DNA of 28,751 bases from Lachnospiraceae bacterium (lineage in GTDB: Bacteria > Bacillota > Clostridia > Lachnospirales > Lachnospiraceae), in the NCBI GenBank assembly GCA_900766575.1, contig CAAFVW010000075.1, positions 1 through 28,751 on the forward strand. The letters run 5' to 3'. Positions 22,198-28,751 of this stretch are shown in pieces. A program made the translations under genes and the position numbers. Every line of letters begins with the position of its first letter. Within the stretch, counting starts at the first letter, position 1. The notes under the pieces are model-generated. The model did no database searches. It was not told the DNA's origin and saw only the letters and a program-made list of their open reading frames with translations.

Positions 22198-24489
22198 TTA
22201 CACTCTGTTATAGTTGATCAGGCAGCCCTTCAGGATGATCTGACGTTCTTCATCGGTCAGTTCTCCCAGTTTCAGACTGAATTCCTTCATGCCCTCTCCG
22301 GGTGTTACCACATAGGCCTTGATCTCTTCTGCCTTGTCTTCCACAGCCTTCTTGATGCCGGGGATGAACAGATAATCCAGGTTCTTGAAAGGCAGATCTC
22401 CGGGCTTTATCAGGAAAGGAAGCATACCCCAGTTGATCAGGTTGGAACGGTAACGCTTGGTAGCATACTCGTTGGCAATATTTGCCCAACCACCCAGCAC
22501 CTTCTGGCAGGAAGCAGCCTGTTCACGGGCAGATCCATCTCCCGGTTTTACAGCGAAAATCGTGGAACCGAAGCCTGTATTCTCACGGCTTGCATCTGCA
22601 AACTTCTGCTTTACTTCACCCATGACATCCTTTAATACCGGAACTGCTTCACAGGGATGTCCACCGTTCATACGCTCTTTCTCTGCCTTCTGGATCTCCT
22701 TCGCACGTCCAACATACTGCGGATCCTTACGGCTCAGAGTGAACTCTGCCAGTCCCAGAGGATTGGAACGATAGGAAGAAGTCTCACCGGAAGGAATCAG
22801 TTCATCGGTCGTGGTAACCGGATCGTGAATCTCAGATACTACCTGTAATACCAGGTTCTCCGGCAGAGCACCCATTGCGGGCCAGTCCTTGATATTGGGA
22901 CCAAACTGGATCTCTACGCTCTCATCTGCCACACCATGGGAATCGAATACACGGTTCTTGTAAATATTGCTGTCAAAATGATACTTATATTTTCCGAAAT
23001 CTCCGTCAAACTCTGTTGCAGGAGTCAGCACGCCCTTATTGGCTGCGGTAGCAGCAATGGAACGGGCATCCATCAATGCTACGGAAGCGATCTGACCGTT
23101 CTGCAGCTTGGAGCCTTCACGGTTCGGGAAGTTTCTGGTAGAGTGACGGATACTGAATGCATTGTTGGCAGGTGTGTCTCCGGCACCGAAGCAGGGACCG
23201 CAGAACGCTGTCTTCATGACCGCACCGGTCTCTAAGATGGCAGCGGCACAGCCGTTGCGGATCAGTTCCATGTATACCGGCATGGATGCGGGATATACGC
23301 TCAGGGTAAACTCGTCTGCACCGATGTATCTGCCCTTCAAAATGTCTGCTGCCGCACAGATATTCTCGAATCCGCCTCCGGCACAGCCTGCGATGATACC
23401 CTGATCTACGATGAACTTACCGTTCTTTACTTTATTCTTCAGAGTGAAATCCACAGCACCATCCAGACTTACCTTTGCGCGCTTCTCGGTCTCATCCAGG
23501 ATATCCATCAGGTTTGCATTCAACTCTTCGATCGTATAGGTATTGCTGGGATGGAACGGCATCGCGATCATGGGACGGATCTTGTCCAGATCTACCTCAA
23601 TAAGTCCGTCATAGTATGCCACCTGTCCGGGATTCAATTCCTTATAATCCTCAGTACGTCCATGAATCTCATAAAACTCACGAATCTGTTCGTCAGTCTT
23701 CCAGATAGAGGACAGGCAGGTGGTTTCAGTGGTCATAACATCAATACCGATACGGAAATCAGCACTTAAAGAAGCCACGCCGGGACCTACGAATTCCATT
23801 ACTTTATTTTTCACATAACCATTCTTGAATACTGCGCCGATGATAGCCAGTGCCACATCCTGAGGACCTACGCCCTTCACGGGAGCTCCTTTCAGATATA
23901 CGGCTACCACGCCGGGCATATTGATATCATAAGTCTGATTCAGCAGCTGTTTTACCAGCTCCGGTCCGCCCTCGCCCATAGCCATAGTGCCCAGAGCACC
24001 GTAACGGGTATGGGAATCAGAACCCAGGATCATCTTGCCGCCGCCGGCCAGCATCTCTCTGGCAAACTGGTGGATGACTGCCTGATGAGGGGGTACATAG
24101 ACTCCGCCGTATTTCTTTGCACAGGTCAGACCAAACATGTGGTCATCCTCATTGATGGTACCGCCTACGGCACACAGGGAGTTGTGGCAGTTGGTAAGCA
24201 CATAGGGCATGGGGAACTTCTGCAGTCCGGATGCTCTCGCAGTCTGAATAATACCTACAAAGGTAATGTCATGGCTGGTAAGCTTATCAAAACGAATTTT
24301 CAGCTTATCCATATTGCCGGAGGTATTGTGCTCCGCCAAAATACCGTAAGCCATGGTGTTTTTCGCTGCTTCTTCTCTGGAGACCGTCTTTCCGGTCTTC
24401 GCCTGTATCTGACTGGCTGCTTCCGGGGTATCTGCTACGATATCCGTACCGTTTACCAGGTAAGCGCCGCCCTGTGTTAACTGAATCAT
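22198..24489 (-). CDS. Aconitase-superfamily hydratase (YbhJ-like)
   Basis: This is a [4Fe-4S] hydratase of 763 residues that probably isomerises or hydrates a tricarboxylic-type acid. The ATG at 24489 has GGAGG six bases ahead; the longer frame is rejected. The three cluster cysteines are visible as C369 in IIAGCAGGG and C430/C433 in CGPCFGAG. Active-site GSDSHT (156-161), STRNFPNREG near 450, and the swivel-domain GDGSAREQAASCQKVLGG are present, followed by NLINWGMLPF. It is closer to the YbhJ hydratase group than to classical AcnA or AcnB, so whether it serves as the cell's aconitase is uncertain. A strong promoter lies at 24556-24584, and an SseB-domain gene is co-transcribed. Confidence 0.88.
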   Translation of the reverse strand: MIQLTQGGAYLVNGTDIVADTPEAASQIQAKTGKTVSREEAAKNTMAYGILAEHNTSGNMDKLKIRFDKLTSHDITFVGIIQTARASGLQKFPMPYVLTNCHNSLCAVGGTINEDDHMFGLTCAKKYGGVYVPPHQAVIHQFAREMLAGGGKMILGSDSHTRYGALGTMAMGEGGPELVKQLLNQTYDINMPGVVAVYLKGAPVKGVGPQDVALAIIGAVFKNGYVKNKVMEFVGPGVASLSADFRIGIDVMTTETTCLSSIWKTDEQIREFYEIHGRTEDYKELNPGQVAYYDGLIEVDLDKIRPMIAMPFHPSNTYTIEELNANLMDILDETEKRAKVSLDGAVDFTLKNKVKNGKFIVDQGIIAGCAGGGFENICAAADILKGRYIGADEFTLSVYPASMPVYMELIRNGCAAAILETGAVMKTAFCGPCFGAGDTPANNAFSIRHSTRNFPNREGSKLQNGQIASVALMDARSIAATAANKGVLTPATEFDGDFGKYKYHFDSNIYKNRVFDSHGVADESVEIQFGPNIKDWPAMGALPENLVLQVVSEIHDPVTTTDELIPSGETSSYRSNPLGLAEFTLSRKDPQYVGRAKEIQKAEKERMNGGHPCEAVPVLKDVMGEVKQKFADASRENTGFGSTIFAVKPGDGSAREQAASCQKVLGGWANIANEYATKRYRSNLINWGMLPFLIKPGDLPFKNLDYLFIPGIKKAVEDKAEEIKAYVVTPGEGMKEFSLKLGELTDEERQIILKGCLINYNRV

Positions 24490-24531
24490 GCTCGTCCTCC
24501 TGTTATTCCACTTCTTATGCATATACATAGT

Positions 24532-24584
24532 GTGCATTCTGCGTGCACTTATTTCATTATACTGGATTGTTTTCCCAGATGCAA
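24532..24584 (-). promoter_or_regulatory. Strong promoter of the hydratase operon with a start-site dyad
   Basis: The -35 TTGCAT (24584-24579) and perfect -10 TATAAT (24561-24556) are 17 bases apart. The dyad GTGCA-N7-TGCAC (24532-24548) covers the start site and the first bases of the RNA, a position suited to a repressor. Confidence 0.7.
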
Positions 24585-24619
24585 TGATGTTATCAGATGT
24601 TTTTGCTGCTGTATTACAG

Positions 24620-24651
24620 AAAAAAGGCATGACCCGCAAGTCGTGCCTTTT
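24620..24651 (-). terminator. Intrinsic terminator of galE
   Basis: On the minus strand GGCACGAC (24647-24640) pairs with GTCATGCC (24633-24626), and six T follow. It lies 20 bases past the galE stop. Confidence 0.85.
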
Positions 24652-24670
24652 CTGCTATATGCATGTGTAA

Positions 24671-25687
24671 TTATTCTTCATATCCATTCGGATTATTCTT
24701 CTGCCATCTCCAGGAATCTTCGCACATTTCCCTGATGCCGTTCTCTGCCTTCCAACCAAGCTCCTTCTCTGCCAGGGAAGCATCGGAATAGCAGGTAGCG
24801 ATATCGCCTGCACGGCGAGGCTTAATCACATAAGGAATCTTCACACCGGTAGCTGCTTCGAAATTCTTCACAATGTCCAGAACGCTGTAGCCGACACCGG
24901 TTCCAAGATTGTAGATCTTCAGTCCCGCATTCTCCTCGATCTTCTTCAGAGCCTTCACATGGCCCTTTGCCAGATCTACGACATGGATGTAGTCACGTAC
25001 ACCGGTTCCATCCGGGGTATCGTAATCGTCACCGAAGACACCCAGCTCTTTCAGCTTGCCAACTGCTACCTGTGTAATATAAGGCATCAGGTTGTTGGGG
25101 ATACCGTTGGGGTTCTCGCCGATGGTTCCGCTCTTGTGTGCTCCGATGGGGTTGAAGTAACGAAGCAGGATCACATTCCATTCGGGATCTGCCTTCTGAA
25201 TATCGGTCAGGATCTGCTCCAGCATGGATTTGGTCCAGCCGTAAGGGTTGGTGCACTGTCCCTTGGGGCATTCCTCGGTAATAGGAACAAACGCGGGGTT
25301 ACCATATACAGTAGCGCTGGAAGAGAAGATGATGCTCTTCACACCATGTTTTCTCATGACATCTACCAGAGTCAACGTACCTGCAATATTGTTCTCATAA
25401 TATTCCCAGGGCTTCTGTACGGATTCGCCGACAGCCTTCAATCCTGCGAAATGGATGACTGCGTCGATCTTCTCTTTGCTGAAGATCTCTTCCAGTGCTT
25501 CACGATCCAGAATATCTGCCTTGTAAAAAGGAACCTTCCTGCCGGTGATGGCTTCTACTCTGGGGATCACCTTCTCACTTGCATTGCAGAGATTATCTAA
25601 TACTACAACATCATAGCCTGCCTGCTGTAATTCTACTACGGTATGACTGCCGATGAATCCGGCACCACCTGTTACCAAAATTCTCAT
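24671..25687 (-). CDS. galE: UDP-glucose 4-epimerase
   Basis: This enzyme interconverts UDP-glucose and UDP-galactose (some homologs also the N-acetyl forms) using tightly bound NAD+. The 338-residue protein is the normal length. It shows the Rossmann motif GGAGFIGSH at 7-15 and the catalytic triad S124 (SSSATVYG), Y149 and K153 (NPYGWTK). AGGAG stands seven bases ahead of the ATG at 25687; the longer frame to 25738 covers the promoter. Its neighbour upstream is a UDP-sugar pyrophosphorylase, so the two supply UDP-hexoses for galactose use or surface glycans. It has its own candidate promoter and a strong terminator. Confidence 0.96.
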   Translation of the reverse strand: MRILVTGGAGFIGSHTVVELQQAGYDVVVLDNLCNASEKVIPRVEAITGRKVPFYKADILDREALEEIFSKEKIDAVIHFAGLKAVGESVQKPWEYYENNIAGTLTLVDVMRKHGVKSIIFSSSATVYGNPAFVPITEECPKGQCTNPYGWTKSMLEQILTDIQKADPEWNVILLRYFNPIGAHKSGTIGENPNGIPNNLMPYITQVAVGKLKELGVFGDDYDTPDGTGVRDYIHVVDLAKGHVKALKKIEENAGLKIYNLGTGVGYSVLDIVKNFEAATGVKIPYVIKPRRAGDIATCYSDASLAEKELGWKAENGIREMCEDSWRWQKNNPNGYEE

Positions 25688-25710
25688 ACACTCTCTCCTG
25701 TCCGCCGTGC

Positions 25711-25738
25711 AGCATACAATACCTTTTGTCCTCTGCAA
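25711..25738 (-). promoter_or_regulatory. Candidate promoter of galE
   Basis: The -35 TTGCAG (25738-25733) and -10 TATGCT (25716-25711) are 16 bases apart, about 25 bases before the galE ATG. Confidence 0.45.
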
Positions 25739-25753
25739 CAGCTATGCAACTAA

Positions 25754-25846
25754 TTCCATCCACTGGAACCGGATGAAACAACTCCTGTATTTATTACAGT
25801 ATCAGCTTACTGTAATTCTGTAGATTCCTCAATAACATTATGTTAT
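25754..25846. repeat. Three dyads between galE and the pyrophosphorylase gene
   Basis: TTCCA-N5-TGGAA (25754-25768), ATTACAGTA-N6-TACTGTAAT (25793-25816) and ATAACAT-T-ATGTTAT (25832-25846) stand in a 177-base gap. None is followed by a clear T run in either direction. The first lies just upstream of the galE promoter. Confidence 0.6.
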
Positions 25847-25864
25847 AAAAACCTGTCGAAATGT

Positions 25865-27097
25865 TTACAGCACGACTCCATTTTCGGTAAGCAGCTCTCT
25901 GGCACTCTCCACGGAATCCACACCGGTTTTGTTTTTGATGGGTGCGAATTCTTTTCTTCGGACTACTTCGAAGGGCAGACAACTGTCCATCTGATGAATC
26001 ATATCCAGCACCAGGCTTTCGAACTTATAACCGTTGGGAGACTCTGGTTTCACCGGTTCTCCGTTTTCATCCAGATAAGGGATTTTCTTTTCTACAATAT
26101 GCAGCGGCATTTTCTCTTCCATGATCTTCTCCAGATCCTGTACCTTGAAAAGATAATTCAGGATAACTCCGTAATTGTAAGCAGGCTCGCCCTTATCGTC
26201 CTTTGCATTCATCAGTTCATCGGTCAGCTCATAATATTCCACGATAGAAGGTCTGCCGTCCTCGAGGCACATTACCCCTACCTTCTCATCCGGTGCATTC
26301 TTGCGGACCACCTTGGAACCCACGACACAGTTTTTCTGAATCGTAGCGCCGATAAAGCAAGGGTCAGCGATACGCTGCAATACGTTGTCCACAGCAAATA
26401 CGTTCAGCCACTCAATGCCTTCGTTATGTACGATATCCAGCATGCCGTTATTTTTCATGGAAATAAACCAGCCGCCGTTACCGTTAGGAGAGGTAGAAAG
26501 CCTGCCCTTCTCCTCCAGATAAATCTTGCCATCATAATCGGTTGCCGCTGCCATCTCCTGTTTGAAGAAATGAACATATTCGGCATTATATCCGAAGAAA
26601 TCATGCTCTTTTAAAAATGCGATCGTTGCATCATTGTTCTTGTCACTGGTCATTACAAACAGATGTATCCAGCATTCTGCCTGATGCACTACCTCCAGTA
26701 AGTTATTGATCAGACATTCGAAAATATATAATTCATGAGTCAGCCCCACATTATACATGCCCTTGGGATTATCGGACCCCAATCTGGTACCCATGCCTCC
26801 GGCCAGAAGAACGGCTGCTGCCTTTCCCTGTTTGATTGCTTCGATACCCGTCCTTGTAAAGCTGTCACGATTTGCCTCGATCTCGTCCAACTGCATGGCA
26901 GCAAGCGGCGTGATCACTCCCTTTTTCGCCAGATCCTCCTTGTGCTTACAAGCCTCCAGGATACTCATATCCGTAGCCTCGATCTGATCCAGAATTCCCC
27001 GCTTTTCTTCTTCGGTAAGTTCCCCGTAATACTTCAGAACATGCTCCTGACCATACTTTGCAAGCTTATTCTTAGCCTGCTCCAGCGTCATACTCAT
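25865..27097 (-). CDS. UDPGP-family UDP-sugar pyrophosphorylase (eukaryotic UAP1/UGP type)
   Basis: This enzyme joins UTP with a hexose-1-phosphate (glucose, galactose or an N-acetylhexosamine) to give the UDP-sugar and pyrophosphate. The 410-residue protein has the nucleotide-binding LAGGMGTRLG (98-107) with PKG after it, and SPNGNGG (203-209), which mark the UAP1/UGP family of eukaryotes and some gut bacteria and not the bacterial GalU or GlmU type. GGGAGG stands seven bases before the ATG. Linked galE suggests galactose or HexNAc use. Which sugar phosphate it prefers cannot be read from the sequence. Its promoter (27159-27187) and a dyad at 27127-27143 lie upstream. Confidence 0.9.
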   Translation of the reverse strand: MSMTLEQAKNKLAKYGQEHVLKYYGELTEEEKRGILDQIEATDMSILEACKHKEDLAKKGVITPLAAMQLDEIEANRDSFTRTGIEAIKQGKAAAVLLAGGMGTRLGSDNPKGMYNVGLTHELYIFECLINNLLEVVHQAECWIHLFVMTSDKNNDATIAFLKEHDFFGYNAEYVHFFKQEMAAATDYDGKIYLEEKGRLSTSPNGNGGWFISMKNNGMLDIVHNEGIEWLNVFAVDNVLQRIADPCFIGATIQKNCVVGSKVVRKNAPDEKVGVMCLEDGRPSIVEYYELTDELMNAKDDKGEPAYNYGVILNYLFKVQDLEKIMEEKMPLHIVEKKIPYLDENGEPVKPESPNGYKFESLVLDMIHQMDSCLPFEVVRRKEFAPIKNKTGVDSVESARELLTENGVVL

Positions 27098-27126
27098 ATT
27101 CCTACCTCCCGTTATATTTTCTACGA

Positions 27127-27143
27127 TTGTTCCAACTGAACAA
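27127..27143. promoter_or_regulatory. Perfect 17-bp dyad just after the pyrophosphorylase start site
   Basis: TTGTTC-N5-GAACAA lies about +10 to +26 relative to the predicted start of the pyrophosphorylase transcript, the place of a repressor operator. It resembles a clostridial Rex site at its ends but is one base shorter. Confidence 0.5.
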
Positions 27144-27158
27144 CAGTCAATTTTCTCT

Positions 27159-27187
27159 ATTATACTTGATATTCCCTATGATTGCAA
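27159..27187 (-). promoter_or_regulatory. Promoter of the pyrophosphorylase gene
   Basis: The -35 TTGCAA (27187-27182) and perfect -10 TATAAT (27164-27159) are 17 bases apart. Confidence 0.65.
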
Positions 27188-27236
27188 ACTTTACTGTCGG
27201 GAGCGTTTCCGACCGTAAGGCCAGCCGTTAAGATTC

Positions 27237-27286
27237 TGTAAACGTGTTGCAAAGATTCTGTAAATATCCCGACAAAATGGTGTTAA
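27237..27286 (+). promoter_or_regulatory. Phased TGTAAA-like hexamers (WalR/PhoP-type operator)
   Basis: Hexamers step by exactly 11 bases: TGTAAA (27237), TGCAAA (27248), TGTAAA (27259), CGACAA (27270, degenerate) and TGTTAA (27281), with CGTTAA at 27226 just outside. The WalR consensus is TGTWAH-N5-TGTWAH, and the reverse complement fits PhoP TTHACA. Part of this is a 13-bp direct repeat AAGATTCTGTAAA (27230 and 27252). It lies about 50-100 bases upstream of the start of the 47-aa gene. Confidence 0.55.
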
Positions 27287-27302
27287 GGGTCGTTCAAAAC
27301 TA

Positions 27303-27331
27303 TTCACCCGGGGGTATCTGTTTACTATAAT
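27303..27331 (+). promoter_or_regulatory. Promoter of the 47-aa membrane protein gene
   Basis: The -35 TTCACC (27303-27308) and perfect -10 TATAAT (27326-27331) are 17 bases apart. A 7-bp hairpin TGAAGTT/AACTTCA (27340-27359) lies at the very 5' end of the RNA, where such hairpins often stabilise transcripts. Confidence 0.65.
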
Positions 27332-27400
27332 ACGGTATGTGAAGTTTTTAAGAACTTCATCGAATGTTGTACAGAATGACAGAAAGTTGAGGAATTCATT

Positions 27401-27544
27401 ATGAATATTGGAATTTTAATCATTGCAATCGTAGGCGGTGCTACCGGACTTTTATCCACAGCATATCTGGCAGTCAGTTTCCCTGCTGTGATCCTGTGGA
27501 AGCTCTATCGCAGAGTGGTTCACAGAATTCCTCTCACCCAATAG
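27401..27544 (+). CDS. 47-aa single-pass membrane protein (unknown function)
   Basis: This short gene encodes 47 residues: an N-terminal hydrophobic stretch (MNIGILIIAIVGGATGLLST), continuing through AVSFPAVILW, and a basic tail (KLYRRVVHR) that should stay in the cytoplasm. The family is not recognised. Support for a real gene is GAGG eight bases before the ATG, a strong promoter at 27303-27331, a 5' hairpin, and phased response-regulator-type boxes further upstream. Size and charge fit regulatory microproteins that bind a membrane kinase or transporter, and also type I toxins, although no antisense RNA is evident. The gene lies between the divergent pyrophosphorylase gene and a convergent membrane-protein gene. 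Confidence 0.65.
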   Translation: MNIGILIIAIVGGATGLLSTAYLAVSFPAVILWKLYRRVVHRIPLTQ

Positions 27545-27574
27545 TAATAAGTCAGCTACAGACACTTTCCCTCT

Positions 27575-27605
27575 AAAAAGGACCCGGAAGCTTTTGCCCG
27601 GGTCC
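27575..27605 (-). terminator. Terminator of the Tim44-like protein gene
   Basis: On the minus strand GGACCCGG (27605-27598) pairs with CCGGGTCC (27587-27580), and five T follow. It lies 25 bases past the stop of the gene ending at 27630, and may also help end the opposing short transcript. Confidence 0.75.
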
Positions 27606-27629
27606 CTTGTCGTATTCACGTATTCTGTT

Positions 27630-28751
27630 TTACTCCTGCACCGGGTTCCAATTTTCATCCACCAGGGCCGCAGTTACTGTAATTCCTTCCGGTGCATTTT
27701 CTGCGCTGATCACCAGATAGAATATCTCCTCTTCTTCGTCTGCGATATATTCTGAAGGATCCTCGATCTTAAACACAGAGAAGCCTTCCGGATACTGCTG
27801 CTGTTCGATAAATCCGCTCTCTAACAGAGCTTCGTGATAAGCTTCCATTACTGCCTCGCTGTCTCCGCAGGTATAGGTCTTCGCGGAAACAAATCTGCCT
27901 TCCTCACTGTCCGTCTCCGTGAGTCCTTCCAACACGTCATCCGGATATACAATATCCTGTTTCACGGCTTCCAGGTATTCCGATGACCTGCAGATGCTCT
28001 GCCAGATCTCCATGGTTTCTTTTCCGTCCTCGGAACAGATCATGAGCACCAGGCTGAAAGCCAGGATAATCCCGTAGATGCCCAGGGCTGCTGCCAGTAT
28101 TTTGGCATAGGGGTTCTCCGGCTGTCCCAGATTCGTATAGGATGTGATGATCCAGCCGAAATTCCGGTAATCCACTGCTGCATTACAGTAGTCACATACT
28201 CCGCCGCCTAAGATATTCACACTGCCACCGCAGTTTGGGCATTTATATTCCCGAAGCGCCCTGCCATGCTGTGTCACGATCTCCTGTCTGCCTTCCAGTT
28301 CCAGCTGCAGCTTCTCATAGCGGTTGCGAATTTTACTATCGGTATCCTGGGTCAGGCGCATTTTCACTTCCACGCCCAATCTGTACCGGTCCTCCACTGC
28401 TTCCGCTTCCAGAAAACGCACGCCGCAGATGCAGCAATCCACCACATTCTGATACCGCTCCACCGTACCTGTCAGATCACAGGCTGCGAAAAAGCGTACC
28501 TGCTCTGCGGTATCTGCCATGTGGATCATCCGTAGCTGGTACTCCAGATTCTGCAGGAAATCACCTGTGGAAAATTGGGGGATCAGAGCCTTTACTTTTG
28601 ACTCGTCCTGAATTTTCGGTTTTCTATGTTTCTCCATTACAACAATCATTACTACGAATATGATCGCCATGAAAAACAGAGATTGGAAAAACACCGGGGC
28701 AAATCCGATACCAAGCATCATTGCCGCTGCCGCTTTGACCGCGTTATAACC
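27630..28751 (-). CDS. Tim44-like / zinc-ribbon membrane protein (N-terminus outside the window)
   Basis: The frame is open to the window edge, so the start is missing and 373 residues are visible. Counting from the edge, they show one transmembrane segment (about 14-39), a Tim44-like domain (about 60-170, with FLQNLEYQLRMIHMADTAEQ and VERYQNVVDCCICGVRFLEA), a zinc ribbon with C171, C174, C186 and C189, a second transmembrane segment (about 216-239) and an acidic outer tail. This domain order is known in Clostridia proteins annotated only as zinc-ribbon or Tim44-like. The function is unknown. ATG codons at 28721 and 28718 are internal in-frame methionines and need not be the start. Confidence 0.8.
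   Translation of the reverse strand, partial: GYNAVKAAAAMMLGIGFAPVFFQSLFFMAIIFVVMIVVMEKHRKPKIQDESKVKALIPQFSTGDFLQNLEYQLRMIHMADTAEQVRFFAACDLTGTVERYQNVVDCCICGVRFLEAEAVEDRYRLGVEVKMRLTQDTDSKIRNRYEKLQLELEGRQEIVTQHGRALREYKCPNCGGSVNILGGGVCDYCNAAVDYRNFGWIITSYTNLGQPENPYAKILAAALGIYGIILAFSLVLMICSEDGKETMEIWQSICRSSEYLEAVKQDIVYPDDVLEGLTETDSEEGRFVSAKTYTCGDSEAVMEAYHEALLESGFIEQQQYPEGFSVFKIEDPSEYIADEEEEIFYLVISAENAPEGITVTAALVDENWNPVQE

Noticed and set aside
27127..27143. Reading the dyad as a Rex site
   Set aside because: The clostridial Rex consensus TTGTTAA-N4-TTAACAA is 18 bp with A/T inner bases; this dyad is 17 bp with C and G at those positions.
1..28751. Mobile elements, CRISPR arrays, tRNA or rRNA genes
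   Set aside because: No transposase or integrase, no regularly spaced repeats with spacers, and no tRNA-like cloverleaf was seen; the gene content looks like a stable chromosome.

Overview
The window looks like chromosomal DNA of a low-to-mid GC Firmicute, most likely a gut Lachnospiraceae (Clostridia). The reasons are an S-box (SAM-I) riboswitch ahead of metK, strong AGGAGG-type ribosome binding sites, B. subtilis-style LexA boxes, a RelQ-type alarmone synthetase, a DegV protein, a SpoIIQ-like protein and several Clostridia-type hypothetical proteins. I see no phage, insertion sequence, CRISPR array, rRNA or tRNA. Family assignments come from reading the sequence; no database search was run.

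Layout. (1) Positions 1-4599 (minus strand): metK behind a SAM riboswitch, murA with its own promoter, and a membrane-anchored LysM-G5-M23 cell-wall hydrolase. (2) 4600-6051: a divergent region with two LexA-type boxes, then dinB (DNA polymerase IV) on the plus strand. (3) 6048-9107 (minus strand): an XRE-cupin regulator, a flavin-reductase-like protein, a coiled-coil membrane protein and relQ. Inside this stretch, 8007-8441 holds no credible gene but does hold a complete transcription unit on the plus strand: four 11-bp-phased hexamers, an extended -10, a structured RNA and a terminator. (4) 9412-10564 (plus strand): a small hypothetical protein and a hemolysin III/PAQR membrane protein. (5) 10635-13475 (minus strand): two MATE transporters in tandem. 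(6) 13692-16699 (plus strand): a tight FAD-dehydrogenase / DegV / PlsC acyltransferase operon. (7) 16705-21455 (minus strand): a Ca-binding-repeat protein, then an overlapping operon of a SpoIIQ-like LytM protein without metal ligands, an amidohydrolase, and a GH9-like lipoprotein that seems to lack the catalytic motif. (8) 21671-27097 (minus strand): an aconitase-family hydratase with an SseB-domain protein, galE, and a eukaryotic-type UDP-sugar pyrophosphorylase. (9) 27098-28751: a regulatory region with phased TGTAAA-like hexamers, a 47-residue membrane protein on the plus strand, and a Tim44-like/zinc-ribbon membrane protein cut by the window edge.

How the genes fit together. galE and the pyrophosphorylase form a UDP-hexose module (UDP-Glc/UDP-Gal or the HexNAc forms). 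murA and the M23 protein belong to peptidoglycan metabolism, and PlsC with DegV to fatty acid and phospholipid metabolism. The most unusual material is regulatory: two OmpR-family-type operators with 11-bp period, one driving an apparent noncoding RNA (8249-8431) and one ahead of the 47-aa protein; a probable attenuator in front of the XRE-cupin gene; and a terminator buried in the convergent plsC coding region.
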